Assembly: GCF_000377765.1 (NCBI RefSeq)
Contig: NZ_KB898664.1
Location: forward strand, 45,489-109,488
Direction: 5' to 3'
Length of the DNA: 64,000 bases
From: Gracilibacillus lacisalsi DSM 19029
Lineage (GTDB): Bacteria; Bacillota; Bacilli; Bacillales; Amphibacillaceae
Shown: positions 42,327 to 51,477 of the stretch, piece after piece
Numbering within the stretch: position 1 is the stretch's first letter
How the letters are laid out: every line of letters begins with the position of its first letter
The notes under the pieces: model-generated
Databases searched by the model: none
What the model saw: the letters and a program-made list of their open reading frames with translations, nothing else
What the model was told of the DNA's origin: nothing
Program-made: the position numbers and the translations under genes

Positions 42327-42831
42327 TAGTTTTTTGAGAAAGCTCGGAGAAAATGATCTGGAACAAGTGCTAGCTTGGCGAAATAGTGATCATATTAAAC
42401 AGTATATGTATACTGATAAAGAGATTACTTGGCAGGAACATGTACAGTGGTATGAGAAAGTGTCGACTGATCCTCATCATGATGTTTTCATTTATGTCCA
42501 ACATGACAAACCACTTGGACTTGTACAATTTTTTGATAAACAAAAGCAACATCAGCGGTGTTACTGGGGGTTCTACATTGGAGAACTTGATGCACCTAAA
42601 GGTTCTGGAACAAAAATGGCTTCTTTAGCATTTGCTCACATTTTTAGTCAAGGGATACGAAAAGTCTGTGCGGAAGTAATCGAAACGAATCAACCTAGCT
42701 TTCACTTTCATCAAAAGCAAGGTTTTAAAGTAGAAGGTACCTTACGTCAACATGTTATGAAAGATGGTCAATATTATGATGTGTGGACATTAGGTTTGCT
42801 TAAGGAAGAGTGGAAAGGAGGAATCTCATGA
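42319..42831 (+). CDS. pseH: N-acetyltransferase, PseH-like
   Basis: The 170-residue GNAT protein has LEQVLAWRNSDHIKQYMYT and a GSGTKMASLAFAHIF acetyl-CoA loop, ending FHFHQKQGFKVEGTLRQHVM, as in PseH. It acetylates the 4-amino group made by PseC. Its stop overlaps the next start. Confidence 0.85.
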   Translation: MTDSFLRKLGENDLEQVLAWRNSDHIKQYMYTDKEITWQEHVQWYEKVSTDPHHDVFIYVQHDKPLGLVQFFDKQKQHQRCYWGFYIGELDAPKGSGTKMASLAFAHIFSQGIRKVCAEVIETNQPSFHFHQKQGFKVEGTLRQHVMKDGQYYDVWTLGLLKEEWKGGIS

Positions 42832-43877
42832 AGGAAGTAACGATCCACAATCGAAAAATTGGTACAGATTATGAGCCTTTTGTCATTGCAGAAATGTCAG
42901 GGAACCATAACCAATCGCTAGAGCGAGCTCTTGAAATAGTAGAAGCAGCTGCGAAGGCTGGCGCAGATGCACTCAAGATTCAAACTTATACTGCAGACAC
43001 GATGACATTAGAAGTCGAAAAAGGAGACTTTGTTATTTCAGATCCAAATAGTCCATGGGCAAACAAATCGTTATACAATTTATATCAGGAAGCTTATACA
43101 CCTTGGGAATGGCACCAATCGATTTTTGACCGTTGCCAAGAGTTAGGGATGATCGCGTTCAGCTCACCATTTGATGAAACAGCTGTTGACTTTTTGGAAA
43201 ACTTACATGTACCTTGTTATAAAATCGCTTCTTTTGAATGTACGGATATTCCATTGATTCGTAAAGTCGCCAGAACCAAAAAACCGATGATTATTTCAAC
43301 TGGTATGTGTACCGTGGCAGAAATTGAAGAAACAGTCCAAGCAGCCAAAGAAGAAGGCTGTAATGAGATCATTTTACTAAAATGCACGAGTACGTATCCA
43401 GCAACCCCAGAAAATAGTCATATTAAAACAATTCCACATATGAAAGAATTATTTCAATGTCCAATCGGTTTATCAGATCACACGTTAGGTAGCGGTGTTG
43501 CTGTTGCAAGTGTAGCATTAGGTGCATCGGTAATCGAAAAACATTTTACCCTTTCTCGACAGGATGGAGGAGTGGACGCCCCCTTTTCATTGGAACCAGA
43601 GGAATTCCACTTACTAGTCCAAGAAACGAAAAGAGCCTGGCAGGCAATGGGGAAAGTCCAATACGGACCGACGAAAGCAGAGGACCAATCTAAAAAATAT
43701 CGTCGGTCTATTTATGTTACGGAAAATGTAAAAAAAGGGGAATCATTAACCCGTGATAATATCCGCGTTATTCGTCCTGGATTTGGTTTAGCGCCAAAAT
43801 ACTATGAAATGTGTCTAGGTAAAACTGTTAATCAGCCAATTGAAAAAGGGACCCCATTATCATGGGATTTTATCTAG
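42828..43877 (+). CDS. pseI: Pseudaminic acid synthase, PseI/SpsE-like
   Basis: I choose ATG 42828 after AAAGGAGG (349 residues). The NeuB-type barrel shows FVIAEMSGNHNQSLE, KIQTYTADTMT, CYKIASFE, STGMCTVAEIEE and LSDHTLGSGVAVA. The C-terminal SAF domain is VTENVKKGESLTRDNIRVIR. It condenses the released sugar with phosphoenolpyruvate to give the nine-carbon acid. It is the last gene of the glycan operon. Confidence 0.92.
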   Translation: MKEVTIHNRKIGTDYEPFVIAEMSGNHNQSLERALEIVEAAAKAGADALKIQTYTADTMTLEVEKGDFVISDPNSPWANKSLYNLYQEAYTPWEWHQSIFDRCQELGMIAFSSPFDETAVDFLENLHVPCYKIASFECTDIPLIRKVARTKKPMIISTGMCTVAEIEETVQAAKEEGCNEIILLKCTSTYPATPENSHIKTIPHMKELFQCPIGLSDHTLGSGVAVASVALGASVIEKHFTLSRQDGGVDAPFSLEPEEFHLLVQETKRAWQAMGKVQYGPTKAEDQSKKYRRSIYVTENVKKGESLTRDNIRVIRPGFGLAPKYYEMCLGKTVNQPIEKGTPLSWDFI

Positions 43878-43883
43878 CTGTTT

Positions 43884-43921
43884 TAACAAGGCTGTCTCAC
43901 TCAGCTGAGGCAGCCTTGTTA
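43884..43921. terminator. Terminator of the glycan operon
   Basis: TTAACAAGGCTG(TC)TCA pairs with TGAGGCAGCCTTGTTAA in a long stem with CTCAGC loop; an A/T-rich stretch follows. Confidence 0.8.
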
Positions 43922-43984
43922 AATGATTGCATTTTTCACTTCTAATCACAGACAATATTTGGTATGATTTTGTGTGAACGAATG

Positions 43985-44755
43985 TTATTTTATTTGTTTT
44001 CGCTTCACCCATTCATAAATGATGGCATTACACTCATGAAAATACTTGGTTGGTACTTGATGTTTAGAACGATGAACATAGGCCACTTCTACATCTTCTA
44101 ACCTTTTGCGAAAGATGTTTTGATAGGGATGTACATAATGATCGTTAGCACCATAGATAATTAATAGTGGTACATCAATTTTAGATAGTTGCTGCTCATT
44201 GTCATAATCCAAGCCTAATTGATATTGTTGTCGTAACATATCAGCGTTCGTTTTCTTTATTTCCATTTCTATTTCTTTTGCTGCTTTTTTATCTGAAAAA
44301 TGATTGAAAGCAAGTGCTTTAGCTAGTAAAGGAATCCAATTATTTCTGGCAACTGTTATGCCTATTTTATATTCGGTACGAAGCATTAAGCTTTTCGGTG
44401 CGTGGTAAGCCCCAATCATAATAAGTGCTAATGTATGCTCTGGATAAGATATAGCGAATTGTTGTGCGATTAAGCCGCCGTTAGAATAACCACAAACAAT
44501 GGCTTTAGAGATTTCATTTTCGTCTAACAAACTTTTTACGTCATCTACATACTGAGAAAAAGTTAGTTTTGTATTGGAATGGCCGCTACGGCAATCCCCT
44601 CTGTTGTCAAATGTAATAACGGAAAAGCTATGTTGAAGCAATGTTTGGTAACGGAATGTTAAGTGTCCCATTCCTGGCGGAGCGATAAATATGATTGCTG
44701 TTCCACTGCCGACTTTTTGATAATAAATTGCAGGATGATTCGTTGTATAAGGCAT
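43985..44755 (-). CDS. Alpha/beta-fold hydrolase
   Basis: The 256-residue protein has the nucleophile elbow CGYSNGG (Ser near 92), oxyanion region APPGMGHLTF, acid GANDHYV and His in RSKHQVP. Typical of esterases and lactonases; substrate unknown. Divergent from the next gene. Confidence 0.88.
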   Translation of the reverse strand: MPYTTNHPAIYYQKVGSGTAIIFIAPPGMGHLTFRYQTLLQHSFSVITFDNRGDCRSGHSNTKLTFSQYVDDVKSLLDENEISKAIVCGYSNGGLIAQQFAISYPEHTLALIMIGAYHAPKSLMLRTEYKIGITVARNNWIPLLAKALAFNHFSDKKAAKEIEMEIKKTNADMLRQQYQLGLDYDNEQQLSKIDVPLLIIYGANDHYVHPYQNIFRKRLEDVEVAYVHRSKHQVPTKYFHECNAIIYEWVKRKQIK

Positions 44756-44794
44756 AATACCATCTCCGAATAAAAAGTATAGGAGGTAATGACG

Positions 44795-45340
44795 ATGAGT
44801 ATGTTTCTAATAGTTGGAGTTTTAGCAATTATTCTTTTTTTATTCTTGCGAAAACCAATTGTCAAAAAATTAGAGTCTTTCGGAACGTTACAGCTAGACA
44901 GTGAAAAACATAAATGGTTAAACAGTCATTGGAAGGCAGGAGGGATATTATTTGGAGTAAATGCGCTTCTTTTTTCTTGTACGATATTGATATTGATTGG
45001 CTTAAGCTATTTACTAATTCCATATCTACATATATTTATTATGATTGGTGCTGTAATTATCAGTCTTATTGTTTGGATTAAATTTGCACGTTCCTGGAGT
45101 GGATCGAAGCTGAATCAATGGAAGTTTGCTCTCATTGGCAGTAGTTTTTACGCCGTGATGATCATTTTCTTCAGTTATTGGTATGTGACATTAGAGCCTT
45201 CATATCCAGGAGAGGATTTATTTATGGCAGGTATCGGGTTAATGATGGCTATTTTTGTTTCATTTGTGGCTTTCTTAACGTGTTTAATCGTGGTTGGTAC
45301 AGGTAATAATCGCTCCTATCAACGGTTAACAACTGGCTAA
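44795..45340 (+). CDS. Integral membrane protein, unknown
   Basis: About 181 residues with five spans. An ATG at 44789 is too close to AGGAGG; ATG 44795 is eight bases away and preferred. No family recognised. Confidence 0.72.
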   Translation: MSMFLIVGVLAIILFLFLRKPIVKKLESFGTLQLDSEKHKWLNSHWKAGGILFGVNALLFSCTILILIGLSYLLIPYLHIFIMIGAVIISLIVWIKFARSWSGSKLNQWKFALIGSSFYAVMIIFFSYWYVTLEPSYPGEDLFMAGIGLMMAIFVSFVAFLTCLIVVGTGNNRSYQRLTTG

Positions 45341-45538
45341 TGGGGGTAATAAAGATATCAATAAACGGTTTGGAGGAGATGCAATTGATCGTAGCAATTT
45401 GCCAAATAATCGCCGATGTTTGTGCAGCCTTAGCAAGTTCTTTTGCAAACAATAGAAACCAGTGAAAATGACCGATTATCGGGACATAGGTCAGGTAAAA
45501 ACATGCTTGTATCACTCAAGATATGCCATAATGTTAGT

Positions 45539-45740
45539 AGCGCGGACATTTAGTGCGTTATAGGGCGATATAATACCCATTTTTCGTTGTTGGCGGACAT
45601 TTAATCCTTTATTTAGTTGTTTTTTGTTAAAATGAGTGTTATTTTCGATGAATAGCGGAATAGATGTCCTCGACGGATCTAAAAACGGTACTTTTGTTAC
45701 AAATAGCGGAACGAATGTCCGCCTTAAGCCATGTTTGATG
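45539..45740. repeat. Dispersed palindromic repeat units
   Basis: GCGGACATTTA occurs twice (near 45541 and 45592). The inverted partner GCGGAAT/ACGAATGTCCGCC occurs near 45655 and 45706, so the block can fold on itself. Such GCGGACATT units recur in Bacillaceae intergenic regions, as far as I recall. Confidence 0.6.
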
Positions 45741-45799
45741 AATCGTACAATGCTCCATTCAACCTGGGTAACCTTACTTCACAGTATTTAATCTATTCA

Positions 45800-45831
45800 A
45801 AAGCGTTTAGTCTTGACTAAACGCTTTTTTG
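45800..45831. terminator. Strong terminator-like stem
   Basis: AAAAGCGTTTAGTC pairs with GACTAAACGCTTTT around TT, then T residues. Confidence 0.85.
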
Positions 45832-45850
45832 TCAACCTTAGAAGATTCTG

Positions 45851-45880
45851 TATAACATTTTATCGAGAAAAAATGTTATA
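45851..45880. promoter_or_regulatory. Inverted repeat, candidate MarR operator
   Basis: TATAACATTTT (45851-45861) and AAAATGTTATA (45870-45880) form a perfect inverted repeat just upstream of the MarR gene, the usual place for autoregulation. Confidence 0.55.
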
Positions 45881-45920
45881 GTAAACTTATGTATTTTTAT
45901 GTATGAAGGGGCGTTTTGAT

Positions 45921-46376
45921 TTGGGTAAAGAAGCAGAGCAAATTGCAGATATTGAAAGAGAATTAAGATTTTTATCAGGGATCATCAAACAAAAAGGTCG
46001 TGAAATATTAAATAATTATCCGATTACAACCCCACAGTTCATTGCCTTACAATTTTTATTAGAGCAAGGAGATTTAACATTAGGTGAATTATCCAAAAAA
46101 ATTAACCTCGCTTTTAGTACCACAACAGATTTAGTTGATCGCATGGAAAAGAATGATATCGTGGAACGAGTAAAAGATACCAAGGATCGGCGAGTGGTTC
46201 GTATCCACCTATTAGAAAAAGGAAGAAAAATTATCCAGGAAGTAATTGAAAAACGACAGAAATATTTAGGTGAGGTTTTATCGAATGTTAAAGAAGAGGA
46301 TATGGAACAGTTATCAAGACTATTACATCTCCTCCACCAAGAAATGAGATATCAAACAGAAAATGTAAAATTGTAA
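45921..46376 (+). CDS. ysmB: MarR-family regulator, YsmB-like
   Basis: About 151 residues from TTG 45921, nine bases after AAGGGG; an ATG at 45903 lies upstream of that site. The winged helix contains LTLGELSKKINLAFSTTTDL and the wing DRRVVRIHLLEKGR. In B. subtilis ysmB sits between gerE and racE. Here it still precedes racE, but the whole spore-surface cluster lies between it and gerE. Confidence 0.88.
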   Translation: MGKEAEQIADIERELRFLSGIIKQKGREILNNYPITTPQFIALQFLLEQGDLTLGELSKKINLAFSTTTDLVDRMEKNDIVERVKDTKDRRVVRIHLLEKGRKIIQEVIEKRQKYLGEVLSNVKEEDMEQLSRLLHLLHQEMRYQTENVKL

Positions 46377-46389
46377 AGAGGCGATGATA

Positions 46390-47223
46390 GTGAAGCAACC
46401 AATTGGAGTTATTGACTCAGGGGTTGGCGGACTTACAGTAGCAAGTGAATTAATTCGTCAATTACCGAAAGAATCGATTATTTACTTGGGTGATACGAAA
46501 AGGTGTCCATATGGACCGCGCCCGAAAGAAGAAGTGATCCAGTACACTTGGGAAATGGTTCACTTTTTATTAGAAAGAGATATTAAAATGTTAGTTATTG
46601 CTTGTAACACAGCAACGGCGTTTACGTTGGAACAGTTAAGAGAAGAACTGTCGATTCCGGTTGTAGGAGTGATTCAACCAGGTGCACGTGCTGCGATTAC
46701 CCATTCACGTACGGATGAAATAGGTGTGATAGGGACAGAGGGAACGATTAGCAGTAAAGCATATGTCGATACATTAAGGCAAATAAATACAGAGATTGAA
46801 GTCCACGATTTAGCTTGCCCACGATTTGTTCCCTTAGTGGAAAAAGGAATCGTACAGGGAGAAGAAGCGGATCAAGTAGTACGAGAAACGTTACAACCAT
46901 TGAAGCAATTTTCTAATATGGATACACTTATATTGGGGTGTACGCATTACCCAATGATTAAAGCGTTGATTCAAAAGGAGATAGGATCAACCGTTACTGT
47001 GATATCGTCAGGAGAAGAAACCGCACGGGAAGTCAGTACCATTTTAGAATATCAAAATAAGCTTTACCAAGGTGAGCAGCCACCACAACATTTTTTCTAC
47101 ACTACTGGTGATGTCGGTGTTTTTCATGAAATCGCATCACGGTGGTTAAATCAGAAAATTGATGCAGTCGATAAGATTGAATTAAATACAGTCAAAAGTC
47201 TGGGAAAAGGTGCTATCTACTAG
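46390..47223 (+). CDS. racE: Glutamate racemase
   Basis: About 277 residues from GTG 46390, six bases from AGAGGCG; ATG 46384 is too close to the site. IGVIDSGVGGLTVASEL, the first catalytic Cys in ACNTATAFT, and the second in LGCTHYPMI define the family. It makes D-glutamate for peptidoglycan. Confidence 0.95.
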   Translation: MKQPIGVIDSGVGGLTVASELIRQLPKESIIYLGDTKRCPYGPRPKEEVIQYTWEMVHFLLERDIKMLVIACNTATAFTLEQLREELSIPVVGVIQPGARAAITHSRTDEIGVIGTEGTISSKAYVDTLRQINTEIEVHDLACPRFVPLVEKGIVQGEEADQVVRETLQPLKQFSNMDTLILGCTHYPMIKALIQKEIGSTVTVISSGEETAREVSTILEYQNKLYQGEQPPQHFFYTTGDVGVFHEIASRWLNQKIDAVDKIELNTVKSLGKGAIY

Positions 47224-47271
47224 TGACATTAAATAGTAACGTATAAAAAATGTTCGCAATATGTGGAAATA

Positions 47272-47315
47272 AACAGATAGAAAAGCCAATAACTTGGCAT
47301 TCTATCTGTTTTTTT
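47272..47315. terminator. racE terminator
   Basis: AACAGATAGAA / TTCTATCTGTT with an inner CCAA-TAAC-TTGG stem, followed by TTTTT. Confidence 0.88.
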
Positions 47316-47457
47316 GCCAATTTGAACCTTAATACAATCAAGGTACCTTCAAAACAGATTTTCTTATAATAATTGATTTTTAGATTATTTTGGTTGGTCT
47401 ATTTTAAAAATAAGCTCGTATACATAGTAGTACAAACCATCGTAGGAGGTATCGGTT

Positions 47458-48606
47458 ATGAAAATCGATTTAGCTAAAAAGTATGCAGGGGTTGTATTAT
47501 TATGTTTGCTTTTGTTAGTGGGTTGTGGCGTTTTTGAAGGAGAACAGACATTAGATCAAATAGATGCACCACCCGAAAATGCAGAATTAACAGATGACTT
47601 GGAGAACATTCCGGAGGGTGAAGATGATTCAGAGGCAAATCCGGAAGAAGGCGAAGGTGAAGCTGAAGGAGAAGATCCAGTGGAAGAAGGAGAGACAGAA
47701 GGAGAAGACTCAGCGGCGACTACTGAATCAGTTGAAAGAGTTTTATATTTGTTAGATCAAAACGGTTTAGTTGTGCCTCAAGAAGTACAAATGCCAGCTC
47801 CAGCATCTAAAGAAGTGGCGAAACAAGTATTAGAATATCTCGTACAGGATGGGCCTGTGACATCGCTATTACCTAGTGGATTTCAGGCAGTTTTACCTGC
47901 AGGTACTGAGATTATCGATTTGAACTTAGAAGCTGATGGAACATTAGTGGTAAATGTTTCGGAAGAATTTACAACATATGAAGCAGAGAATGAACAGAAA
48001 ATTCTAGAAGCTATGACACATACATTAACACAGTTTGAAAATGTAGATAGTGTGAAGTTATGGATCGAAGGAGAAGCGCAAGATTCCATGCCGGTTAATG
48101 GCACACCATTAACGGAAGGGTATTCACGAGCTAACGGAATTAACATTCAACAAACGGATGGTGTTGATTTAATGGAAAGTAAGGCGACTACGCTTTACTT
48201 TCCAATGCAAGGTGATGAAATGGTCTACTTTGTTCCCATTACACAACATGTTCCGATGAATGAAGAGAACCAATATCAATCTATTGTACAAGCTTTAATG
48301 GATGGCCCTTCATTTGATTTACCATTACAGCATTTTGTTAATACTGGCTCACAACTTGCGTCAGAACCTGTTTTTGAAGATGGAGTCCTTTCATTGAATT
48401 TTAATGAAAATATATTAGCCAACAGTGCAAAAAGCGTAATCGCCGATGAAGTGATGCAGTCGATCGTCCTTACATTAACTGAACAAGAAGATATCGAGGC
48501 TGTTGAGGTCACTGTTGAAGATCATGAAGAAGTGATAAGTGAAAGTGGACAACCATATACAGAACCAGTATCAAGAGATATGGTTACGCCAACTGAAAGT
48601 ATTTAA
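47458..48606 (+). CDS. gerM: GerM spore lipoprotein
   Basis: The 382-residue protein has a lipoprotein signal (LLLLVGCG, Cys23), a long Glu/Gly-rich acidic linker (residues about 28-85), and two GerMN (SPORMN) domains (about 95-225 and 240-370). GerM is needed for sporulation and germination and helps build the SpoIIIAH-SpoIIQ assembly. The acidic linker looks expanded, perhaps a sign of salt adaptation. Confidence 0.93.
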   Translation: MKIDLAKKYAGVVLLCLLLLVGCGVFEGEQTLDQIDAPPENAELTDDLENIPEGEDDSEANPEEGEGEAEGEDPVEEGETEGEDSAATTESVERVLYLLDQNGLVVPQEVQMPAPASKEVAKQVLEYLVQDGPVTSLLPSGFQAVLPAGTEIIDLNLEADGTLVVNVSEEFTTYEAENEQKILEAMTHTLTQFENVDSVKLWIEGEAQDSMPVNGTPLTEGYSRANGINIQQTDGVDLMESKATTLYFPMQGDEMVYFVPITQHVPMNEENQYQSIVQALMDGPSFDLPLQHFVNTGSQLASEPVFEDGVLSLNFNENILANSAKSVIADEVMQSIVLTLTEQEDIEAVEVTVEDHEEVISESGQPYTEPVSRDMVTPTESI

Positions 48607-48654
48607 TCCATTCATTGAATCTACTTGTTTTATTATTCATTATAAAAAACTCGG

Positions 48655-48693
48655 CACCCGTTTCATTTGATTGGAGCGGGTGTTATCTTTTTA
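48655..48693 (+). terminator. gerM terminator
   Basis: CACCCG / CGGGTG stem followed by TTATCTTTTT; weak but in the right place. Confidence 0.55.
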
Positions 48694-48771
48694 GCTAAAT
48701 TTCTTATGTATGAAAAACCCATGTACTGAGAAAATATGTTAAGATAGAACAGTATGTAAGGAGGAAATAGA

Positions 48772-49509
48772 ATGCGTGAAACAGGGAGAGAAATAGATCA
48801 ACTAAGATCAATTGATATTCAAACTAATTTTACTAAACATGCCGAAGGATCTGTTTTAATTACAGTCGGCGATACGAAAGTGATATGTAATGCCAGTGTA
48901 GAGGATCGAGTTCCGCCTTTTATGAGAGGGTCAGGTAAAGGCTGGATTACTGCTGAGTATGCGATGTTACCTCGAGCAACAGAAACGAGAAACATCCGTG
49001 AGTCATCAAAAGGTAAAGTATCCGGACGAACCATGGAAATTCAGCGTTTAATCGGACGATCACTACGTGCGGTGGTAGACTTAGATGCTATCGGAGAACG
49101 TACGGTATGGGTCGATTGTGACGTGATTCAGGCAGATGGTGGTACACGAACTGCATCGATAACTGGAGCGTTTGTCGCGGTTGTACATGCACTAGGTAAA
49201 TTACTAGAAGAAGAAAAAATAAAGTCATTACCAATAACAGATTATCTTGCAGCTATCTCGGTTGGGGTACTACCAGATGGAACGGAAATTTTAGATCTAG
49301 AATATTCTGAGGATGCCCAAGCACATGTCGATATGAATGTGGTGATGACTGGTAAAGGCGAATTTGTAGAACTCCAAGGTACGGGGGAAGAAGCAACATT
49401 TACAAGTACACAATTAACGAAAATGTTAGCTCTTGCTGAAAAAGGTTTAAAAGAGATTTTTAAAATCCAAGCAGAGGCAATCAAACCTTATCAAGATAAC
49501 ATAGAATAA
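48772..49509 (+). CDS. rph: Ribonuclease PH
   Basis: The 245-residue protein matches RNase PH throughout: [52 protein letters not shown] and [19 protein letters not shown]. It trims the 3' ends of tRNA precursors using phosphate. First gene of the rph-rdgB-ysnB operon. Confidence 0.97.
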   Translation: MRETGREIDQLRSIDIQTNFTKHAEGSVLITVGDTKVICNASVEDRVPPFMRGSGKGWITAEYAMLPRATETRNIRESSKGKVSGRTMEIQRLIGRSLRAVVDLDAIGERTVWVDCDVIQADGGTRTASITGAFVAVVHALGKLLEEEKIKSLPITDYLAAISVGVLPDGTEILDLEYSEDAQAHVDMNVVMTGKGEFVELQGTGEEATFTSTQLTKMLALAEKGLKEIFKIQAEAIKPYQDNIE

Positions 49510-49529
49510 TCCTAGGGGAGCTTTTTCAT

Positions 49530-50123
49530 ATGAAAGAATTAATAATCGCAACAAAAAACGAAGGAAAAATGAAAGATTTTAAACGCTTATTTGACCCGTT
49601 AGAAATAAAAATATCTTCTTTATTAGATTTGGCAGAGCCAATTGATGATATTGAAGAAACGGGTACAACCTTTGAAGAAAATGCGGCAATAAAAGCAGAA
49701 GCGATTTGTGAAAAATTCAATATCCCGGTCATTGCTGATGACTCAGGAATAGAGATTGATGCACTTCAAGGTGCACCAGGTGTATATTCAGCCAGATATG
49801 CTGGTGAGGAGAAAGATGATAAAGCCAATCTGGAAAAAGTACTAACTGAAATGGAAAATGTACCACAAGCTGAACGTACAGGCCGTTTTGTATGTGTATT
49901 AGCTATCGCTCAACCAGGAAAACAAACGGTCTTTAAACGTGGAGAATGTGAAGGAACGATTGGTTACCAAGCAATTGGTAAGAACGGTTTTGGATATGAT
50001 CCGATCTTTTACCCAACTGGCAGCTCTAAAACAATGGCAGAAATGACTCCAGAAGAAAAAAATCAAATAAGTCATCGCAAAAAAGCGTTAGATAAAATGG
50101 AAAACTGGGTAAAGCAGTTGTAA
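49530..50123 (+). CDS. rdgB: XTP/dITP pyrophosphatase
   Basis: The 197-residue protein has the Ham1/RdgB motifs IATKNEGKMKDFKRLF, VIADDSGIEIDALQGAPGVY, ARYAG and GFGYDPIFYP. It removes non-canonical purine nucleotides. The B. subtilis counterpart at this position is ysnA. Confidence 0.96.
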   Translation: MKELIIATKNEGKMKDFKRLFDPLEIKISSLLDLAEPIDDIEETGTTFEENAAIKAEAICEKFNIPVIADDSGIEIDALQGAPGVYSARYAGEEKDDKANLEKVLTEMENVPQAERTGRFVCVLAIAQPGKQTVFKRGECEGTIGYQAIGKNGFGYDPIFYPTGSSKTMAEMTPEEKNQISHRKKALDKMENWVKQL

Positions 50124-50136
50124 GAGGGGTGGAGAC

Positions 50137-50658
50137 ATGCCAAAAATTTTAATACTTAGTGATAGTCACGGTTGGACTAGTGAAGTTTCTGAGATAAAAG
50201 CTCGGCACCAAGACGAAGTCGATGCGATGATCCACTGTGGCGACTCAGAGTTAGAAGCAGATAGTGAAGAACTTGCAGATTTCCAAGTAGTTCAAGGAAA
50301 CATGGATATGGATTTCCGTTTGCCAGAAGAAATTGATTTTCAAGTAGGAAAATTACATTTTTTTGTTACACACGGTCACTTATTTCAAATTAAATCAACA
50401 TTAATGCCAGCATCCTATCGAGCAGAAGAGTTAGGTGCCAATGTCATTTGTTTTGGTCACTCACATGTTGCTGGCGCTGAAAAAGTAAAGGATCAATTAT
50501 TCATTAATCCAGGAAGTATTCGCCAACCGCGAAGCGCACATCCTGGATCATATGTAATCCTGACAGCAGATGAACAATTAGAAAATATTGATATCCGTTT
50601 CTACACAAAGGATCAGCAGGAAATTTCCAGTCTTGCCTATCAAACTTCGTTAACATAA
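50137..50658 (+). CDS. ysnB: YsnB-type metallophosphoesterase
   Basis: The 173-residue protein has the metal-binding motifs LSDSHG, HCGDSE, QGNMD and CFGHSHVAG, with NPGSIRQPR. It is the MJ0936/YfcE-type phosphodiesterase; the physiological substrate is uncertain. Operon with rph and rdgB. Confidence 0.93.
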   Translation: MPKILILSDSHGWTSEVSEIKARHQDEVDAMIHCGDSELEADSEELADFQVVQGNMDMDFRLPEEIDFQVGKLHFFVTHGHLFQIKSTLMPASYRAEELGANVICFGHSHVAGAEKVKDQLFINPGSIRQPRSAHPGSYVILTADEQLENIDIRFYTKDQQEISSLAYQTSLT

Positions 50659-50697
50659 GTAACAAGCCAGCAGATATTGATTCTGCTGGCTTGTTAC
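50659..50697. terminator. Hairpin after ysnB
   Basis: GTAACAAGCCAGCAGA pairs perfectly with TCTGCTGGCTTGTTAC; only a poor T run follows. Confidence 0.6.
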
Positions 50698-50728
50698 GAG
50701 TATGTTATAATAAATTTATAATTTTATG

Positions 50729-50757
50729 TTGACAATCCTAGCGTAAGTTTATATAAT
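50729..50757 (+). promoter_or_regulatory. tRNA promoter
   Basis: TTGACA (50729-50734), a 17-base spacer and TATAAT (50752-50757), both perfect, 45 bases before the first tRNA. Confidence 0.9.
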
Positions 50758-50802
50758 GGTACTTGTCCGTTAACGAGATACATAATAAAAATACATAGAA
50801 AT

Positions 50803-50876
50803 GCGGGTGTAGTTTAGTGGTAAAACCTCAGCCTTCCAAGCTGATGTCGAGGGTTCGATTCCCTTCACCCGCTCCA
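50803..50876 (+). tRNA. tRNA-Gly (anticodon TCC)
   Basis: Acceptor GCGGGTG / CACCCGC, D-arm with TAGTTTAGTGG, anticodon loop CTTCCAA, T-loop GTTCGATTC, discriminator T and encoded CCA. Confidence 0.96.
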
Positions 50877-50877
50877 T

Positions 50878-50951
50878 GTCCCAGTAGCTCAGCAGGATAG
50901 AGCAACAGCCTTCTAAGCTGTGGGTCGGGAGTTCGAATCTCTCCTGGGACG
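50878..50951 (+). tRNA. tRNA-Arg (anticodon TCT)
   Basis: Acceptor GTCCCAG / CTGGGAC, anticodon loop CTTCTAA, T-loop GTTCGAATC, discriminator G. CCA is not encoded. One base separates it from tRNA-Gly. Confidence 0.94.
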
Positions 50952-50960
50952 TTTGCCAAA

Positions 50961-50994
50961 GCCTCACAATGATAATCATTGTGAGGCTTTTTTG
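50961..50994 (+). terminator. tRNA terminator
   Basis: GCCTCACAATGAT / ATCATTGTGAGGC followed by TTTTTTG. Confidence 0.92.
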
Positions 50995-51060
50995 TTCTCT
51001 GTGTAAGTAACGAAAACGCCAGTCAAGACTATCTTAATTTAGATCCATGAAAATCAAAGA

Positions 51061-51477
51061 CTAATGAATAGCTGAAGATATATTTTTACCGAACGCTTTT
51101 GTAAAAATAATTTCCAAACTCTTTAGTAATAAATAAAAAATAATACTAGCACCAGGATAGACAATAAAAGTACCTAAATCATACAATATTGGATAACCCT
51201 CTATTATGTTTATAATCTTCATGATTAAACCAACGATACCACCGGCGATAGCATAATTAACCCAACGCACTCCTCTATTGATTTTATCAATTATTATAGA
51301 TGCAGGTATTCCGATAAGTAAGAAAAAAGGGAATGAATACCAATAAACTATGAAAAACGTAATTAAGAATGAGGAGCCTGTTATATAAGTAAGAGTTGAA
51401 CCAGTAATTTTATCGAATGCTAAAAAAGAAAAGTAAAGGATACATGGTGCAATTACAGATGTTATGATCCTTTTCAT
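51061..51477 (-). CDS. Integral membrane protein, unknown
   Basis: The 138-residue protein has four spans and the central motif PASIIIDKINRGVRWVNYAI. Start after AGGAGG (minus strand). Unrecognised. Confidence 0.75.
   Translation of the reverse strand: MKRIITSVIAPCILYFSFLAFDKITGSTLTYITGSSFLITFFIVYWYSFPFFLLIGIPASIIIDKINRGVRWVNYAIAGGIVGLIMKIINIIEGYPILYDLGTFIVYPGASIIFYLLLKSLEIIFTKAFGKNISSAIH

Larger units (their letters stand above)
45341..45902. other. Intergenic region with palindromic repeats
   Basis: A possible 26-28-codon ORF (45385 or 45379 to 45465, IVAICQIIADVCAALASSF) follows GGAGGAG but is too short to assert. The repeats at 45539-45740, a terminator and a MarR-type operator, listed separately, fill the rest. 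Confidence 0.5.

Noticed and set aside
50770-50979. Minus-strand ORF across the two tRNAs
   Set aside because: It is the antisense of tRNA-Gly and tRNA-Arg; such frames are well-known false genes.
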